From assembly GCA_026984385.1 (NCBI GenBank), contig JALSSH010000517.1:1-8056 (forward strand): DNA of 8,056 bases, in the 5' to 3' direction. The position numbers and the translations under genes are program-made. The notes under the pieces are model-generated. The model made no database searches. It had not been told where the DNA came from and worked only from the letters and a program-made list of their open reading frames with translations. Below, piece after piece: positions 6,234 to 8,056 of this stretch; the stretch's first letter is position 1, and the number at the start of each line of letters is the position of its first letter. The stretch is from Ardenticatenia bacterium (GTDB lineage: Bacteria; Chloroflexota; Anaerolineae; Aggregatilineales; Aggregatilineaceae).

Positions 6234-6944
6234 ATGGCCGAACCGCGTGAAGTTTCATGCGCTCAGACGGCGCGAGGGCCATTGACCGCCGCGCCGGAGC
6301 CGGAAGTTTCAGAGACTGCTACACCATCGAAGGAGGTCGAAATGATTGCTCGTGTAGGAAAACCCGCGCCGGACTTTGAAGCGATGGCCTATCATCAGGG
6401 CAGCTTCAAAAAGGTGAAGCTCTCGGACTATGAGGGAAAGTGGCGCTTGATCTGCTTTTATCCCGGGGACTTCACCTTCGTTTGACCGACCGAACTCGCG
6501 GCAGTTGCCGCTGCACATGACGAATTGGAAGCGCTGGGCGTGCAAGTGCTCTCCCTCAGCACGGACAGCCATTATAGCCACAAAGTTTGGCACGACGAAG
6601 AGCTTTCTAAGATGGTGGATGGCGGCATCCCCTGGCCGATGCTTTCGGACGCAGGCGGACGCATCGGGGCCATTTACGGCGTGTACGACGAAGAGGCCGG
6701 CGTGGACATTCGCGGGCGCTTCTTGATCGACCCCGACGGCGTGATCCAGGCTATGGAAGTCCTGACACCGCCGGTCGGGCGCAATGTGCACGAGCTGATC
6801 CGCCAGATTAAGGCGTTCCAGCATGTGCGCGCCACCGGCGGCAAGGAAGTCACGCCTGCCGGTTGGCAACCCGGCGACCCCATACTAAAAATTCGGCCCA
6901 GCTTGGTGGGCAATGTATGGAAAGAATGGAAGCCGAAGAAATAA
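6234..6944 (+). CDS. Selenocysteine-containing peroxiredoxin (AhpC/Prx1-type), TGA 6483-6485 read as Sec
   Basis: One reading frame runs through an in-frame TGA. The domain starts at M 6342 (200 residues, the usual Prx length); ATG 6234 adds 36 Ala/Pro/Glu-rich residues. In the short numbering, VGKPAPDFEA (5-14) and SDYEGKW (28-34) lead to the active-site motif P41-G-D-F-T45-F-V-U48-P-T-E, the family's PxxxTxxC with TGA at the peroxidatic Cys. STDSHYSHKVW (73-83), IPWPMLSD (96-103), R124 in DIRGRFLID, and EVTPAGWQPGD (169-179) follow, all in register. The enzyme reduces H2O2 or organic peroxides in the cytoplasm with electrons from a thiol partner. The resolving Cys of VCPAGW is T171, so it should act as a one-Sec enzyme. 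A SECIS-like hairpin follows the TGA. Sec peroxiredoxins such as PrxU of Eubacterium acidaminophilum are known. The alternative is a nonsense mutation or sequencing error. Confidence 0.85.
6330..6336 (+). promoter_or_regulatory. Internal Shine-Dalgarno for the short peroxiredoxin form
   Basis: AAGGAGG lies 5 nt before the in-frame ATG 6342. It is a near-perfect ribosome site, stronger than the one serving ATG 6234, and it sits exactly where homologous peroxiredoxins begin. Confidence 0.65.
6483..6511 (+). promoter_or_regulatory. UGA(Sec) codon and candidate bacterial SECIS hairpin
   Basis: UGA is at 6483-6485. After 12 nt, GCGGC (6498-6502) pairs with GCCGC (6507-6511) around the loop AGUU. 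The UGA-to-loop distance is 17 nt, and G is the second loop base. From memory, the E. coli fdhF SECIS has 11 nt, then a stem with a GGUC loop about 18 nt from its UGA. So spacing and the loop 'GU' agree. The bulged U of the E. coli stem is not obvious here. SelB would bind this hairpin to deliver Sec-tRNA. Confidence 0.65.
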
Positions 6945-6968
6945 CCGTCCCGTACTGAGCGAGAACGT

Positions 6969-7001
6969 GGCGGGGCAGGGAAACGTGCCCCGCCTTTTTT
7001 T
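6969..7001 (+). terminator. Strong intrinsic terminator of the peroxiredoxin gene
   Basis: GGCGGGGCA (6969-6977) pairs perfectly with TGCCCCGCC (6986-6994) around an 8-nt loop. Seven T (6995-7001) follow directly. It starts 24 nt after the prx stop and separates this gene from the TIR gene. Confidence 0.9.
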
Positions 7002-7047
7002 GAAGTACTTTATGCCCAAAAGTGCCCTCAACGCCCAATGGGGAGAT

Positions 7048-7076
7048 TATACAAAAGTGCACTTCCACGCTACACT
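7048..7076 (+). promoter_or_regulatory. Weak candidate promoter with a palindrome in its spacer, upstream of the TIR gene
   Basis: TATACA at 7048-7053 and TACACT at 7071-7076 are 17 nt apart (each 4 of 6 to consensus). The spacer holds the perfect 10-bp palindrome AAGTGCACTT (7055-7064). If this is the promoter, a protein bound to the palindrome would block it. The match is weak. Confidence 0.3.
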
Positions 7077-7126
7077 ATGCCGCGTTGACCCTTTGGACAT
7101 GCGAACTAAACGGTGATAGAGAGCCT

Positions 7127-7789
7127 ATGAGCGACCAACACGACCCCTTATACAATCCGGACGCTGAGCTGCACGACGAGGCGGAAGACGAAGAAGAGAT
7201 CGAAGCGTATTGCATGTCGTGCAGGGAAAAAACGCCCATGGAAAACCCCCAACCGATCTGGACACGACGGGGGGCGCCCGGGTTGCGCGGCACATGTGCC
7301 CATTGCGGCACGACCGTTTTTCGTATGGGCAAAACACCCGCCCACGACCGTTTGCGCCGCCCCAAGCCGATCCAGGTGGCCGGTAAGGAAGGCGCGCGCG
7401 GCGGGCACAAGTTGCCGACCTCCGTCACGTATATCAACTACAGCGTGCAAGATGTTGAATTTGCAGAAATTTTGGCCGAAGACCTGAACCGAATTGGGAT
7501 GCCGACATGGTTGGCGACCACTCACGCGGACGATGTGCAGTGGGCGACCGGTGTCCATCCGGCGCTGGTGGAATGCGACAAGATGATCGTGGTGCTCACA
7601 CCGTTGGCCGCCAGAGCAACCCATGTGCAAGAAGCCCTGCAATTCTTCTTGGATCACCGCAAGCCGATTGTGGTCGCGCTGTTGGAAGAGACCGAAATTC
7701 CGGATACGCTCCGCCGCAAGCCGCGTTTTGACTTTCGCGGGGATGACTACAAGCGACAATTTCGCCAGATGGTGGAGGCGCTTTCCGGC
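7127..7789 (+). CDS. DUF5679-like zinc ribbon fused to a TIR-like domain
   Basis: A 221-residue protein (stop TAG 7790-7792). Residues 1-27 are very acidic. Residues 27-68 form a zinc ribbon with C29-x2-C32 and C57-x2-C60; AYCMSCREK, NPQP and CGTTVFRMG recall DUF5679. A basic hinge (about 70-95) leads to a TIR-like domain (98-219): VTYINYSVQDVEFAE resembles the first strand and helix, W128 and W139 flank the BB-loop region, CDKMIVVLTP is a core strand, and E169 in THVQEAL sits where TIR NADases have their catalytic Glu. TIR domains act as scaffolds or cleave NAD+; which applies here is unknown. The start ATG 7127 has a short GAGAG site. The frame is open upstream to 7022, but no conserved sequence is there. 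No defence genes are adjacent. Domain calls are from pattern memory. Confidence 0.8.
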
Positions 7790-7802
7790 TAGGGGCTGGC
7801 GC

Positions 7803-8056
7803 TCAATAGTCGCGCAGGATCAAAAACGCGGCCAGACGGCGAATCTGCTCTTGGGTGGCGTTATCTATGCCGGTGGTTTCCAAATGCTCTAGCGCGGCGA
7901 TGTAATGAGCCTCGGCCACCCGTCCGGTTTGGGTCGCTGCGTCCACTCGCTCCAAAATCGCCAGCACCGTTTGTACGTCCGCCTCGCCGAGTGTTTCCCG
8001 AGCGTAGATGCGTTGCAAAGTGGCGCGGTCGGCTTCGTCGGCGCGCTCTAGCGCCA
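7803..8056 (-). CDS. Polyprenyl synthetase-like protein, C-terminal part (runs off the window)
   Basis: The frame is open from the window's right edge to TGA 7805-7803, so at least 83 residues of the C-terminus are present. The visible part is helical: a segment reading RATLQRIYARETLGEADV, then AILERVDA, a Tyr/Ala helix, AALEHL, and finally EQIRRLAAFLILRDY. This matches the end of polyprenyl (farnesyl/geranylgeranyl) diphosphate synthases, where a late A..AL..L helix is followed by L..LA.F...R. The Asp-rich catalytic motifs would lie outside the window, so activity cannot be judged. TTG 8018 is an internal codon, not the start. The stop is 10 nt from the stop of the convergent TIR gene. Confidence 0.6.
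   Translation of the reverse strand, partial: ALERADEADRATLQRIYARETLGEADVQTVLAILERVDAATQTGRVAEAHYIAALEHLETTGIDNATQEQIRRLAAFLILRDY

Noticed and set aside
6483..6485. Genetic code reassignment of TGA
   Set aside because: TGA ends the M23, transglutaminase and polyprenyl synthetase-like genes at natural C-termini, and Trp is encoded by TGG throughout the window.
6486..6944. Reading the peroxiredoxin as two genes, or as a simple pseudogene
   Set aside because: The frame is unbroken apart from one TGA, that TGA falls exactly on the catalytic Cys codon, and a SECIS-like hairpin follows. A random nonsense mutation would not be expected to choose that codon. A sequencing error remains possible and is listed under what would refute the call.
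7803..8018. A complete 71-residue gene starting at TTG 8018
   Set aside because: The frame continues open to the window edge with similar helical sequence, and the C-terminal pattern fits a much longer polyprenyl synthetase, so the TTG is an internal Leu codon.

Overview
The window is high-GC DNA from a bacterium that most resembles a member of the Chloroflexota, probably Anaerolineae-like. This is inferred from the protein style: exported proteins with long Thr/Pro-rich 'PTATP' linkers, a DUF5679-type zinc ribbon and a TgpA-type transglutaminase. There is no rRNA or other marker to fix the taxon. No mobile element, CRISPR array, rRNA or tRNA was seen.

Layout from left to right: the last codons of an upstream gene (1-33); an exported M23 peptidase (+); a membrane-anchored TlpA/ResA-type thioredoxin (-); a divergent intergenic region; a large TgpA-like transglutaminase (+); a small DUF1232 membrane protein (+); a lipoprotein esterase (-), whose promoter lies so close to its ATG that the mRNA should be leaderless; a 255-nt hairpin-rich intergenic region; a peroxiredoxin (+) interrupted by an in-frame TGA; a strong terminator; a zinc-ribbon/TIR fusion protein (+); and the 3' end of a polyprenyl synthetase-like gene (-).

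The most notable locus is the peroxiredoxin at 6234-6944. What looks like two short reading frames is one gene. The TGA falls exactly on the peroxidatic cysteine codon (FV-U-PTE in place of FV-C-PTE), and the reading continues intact to a normal C-terminus. A GC-rich hairpin with an AGUU loop lies 12 nt after the TGA, the position expected for a bacterial SECIS element. TGA is an ordinary stop in at least three other genes here, so the genetic code is not reassigned. The gene is therefore best read as a selenocysteine peroxiredoxin. The resolving cysteine of the usual VCP motif is a threonine, which implies a one-Sec mechanism. Two strong Shine-Dalgarno/ATG pairs 108 nt apart could give long and short forms.

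Most of the other genes are cell-envelope functions (peptidoglycan hydrolase, extracytoplasmic thiol-disulfide protein, transglutaminase, lipoprotein hydrolase). They lie as single transcription units with convergent or divergent neighbours rather than in a clear operon.
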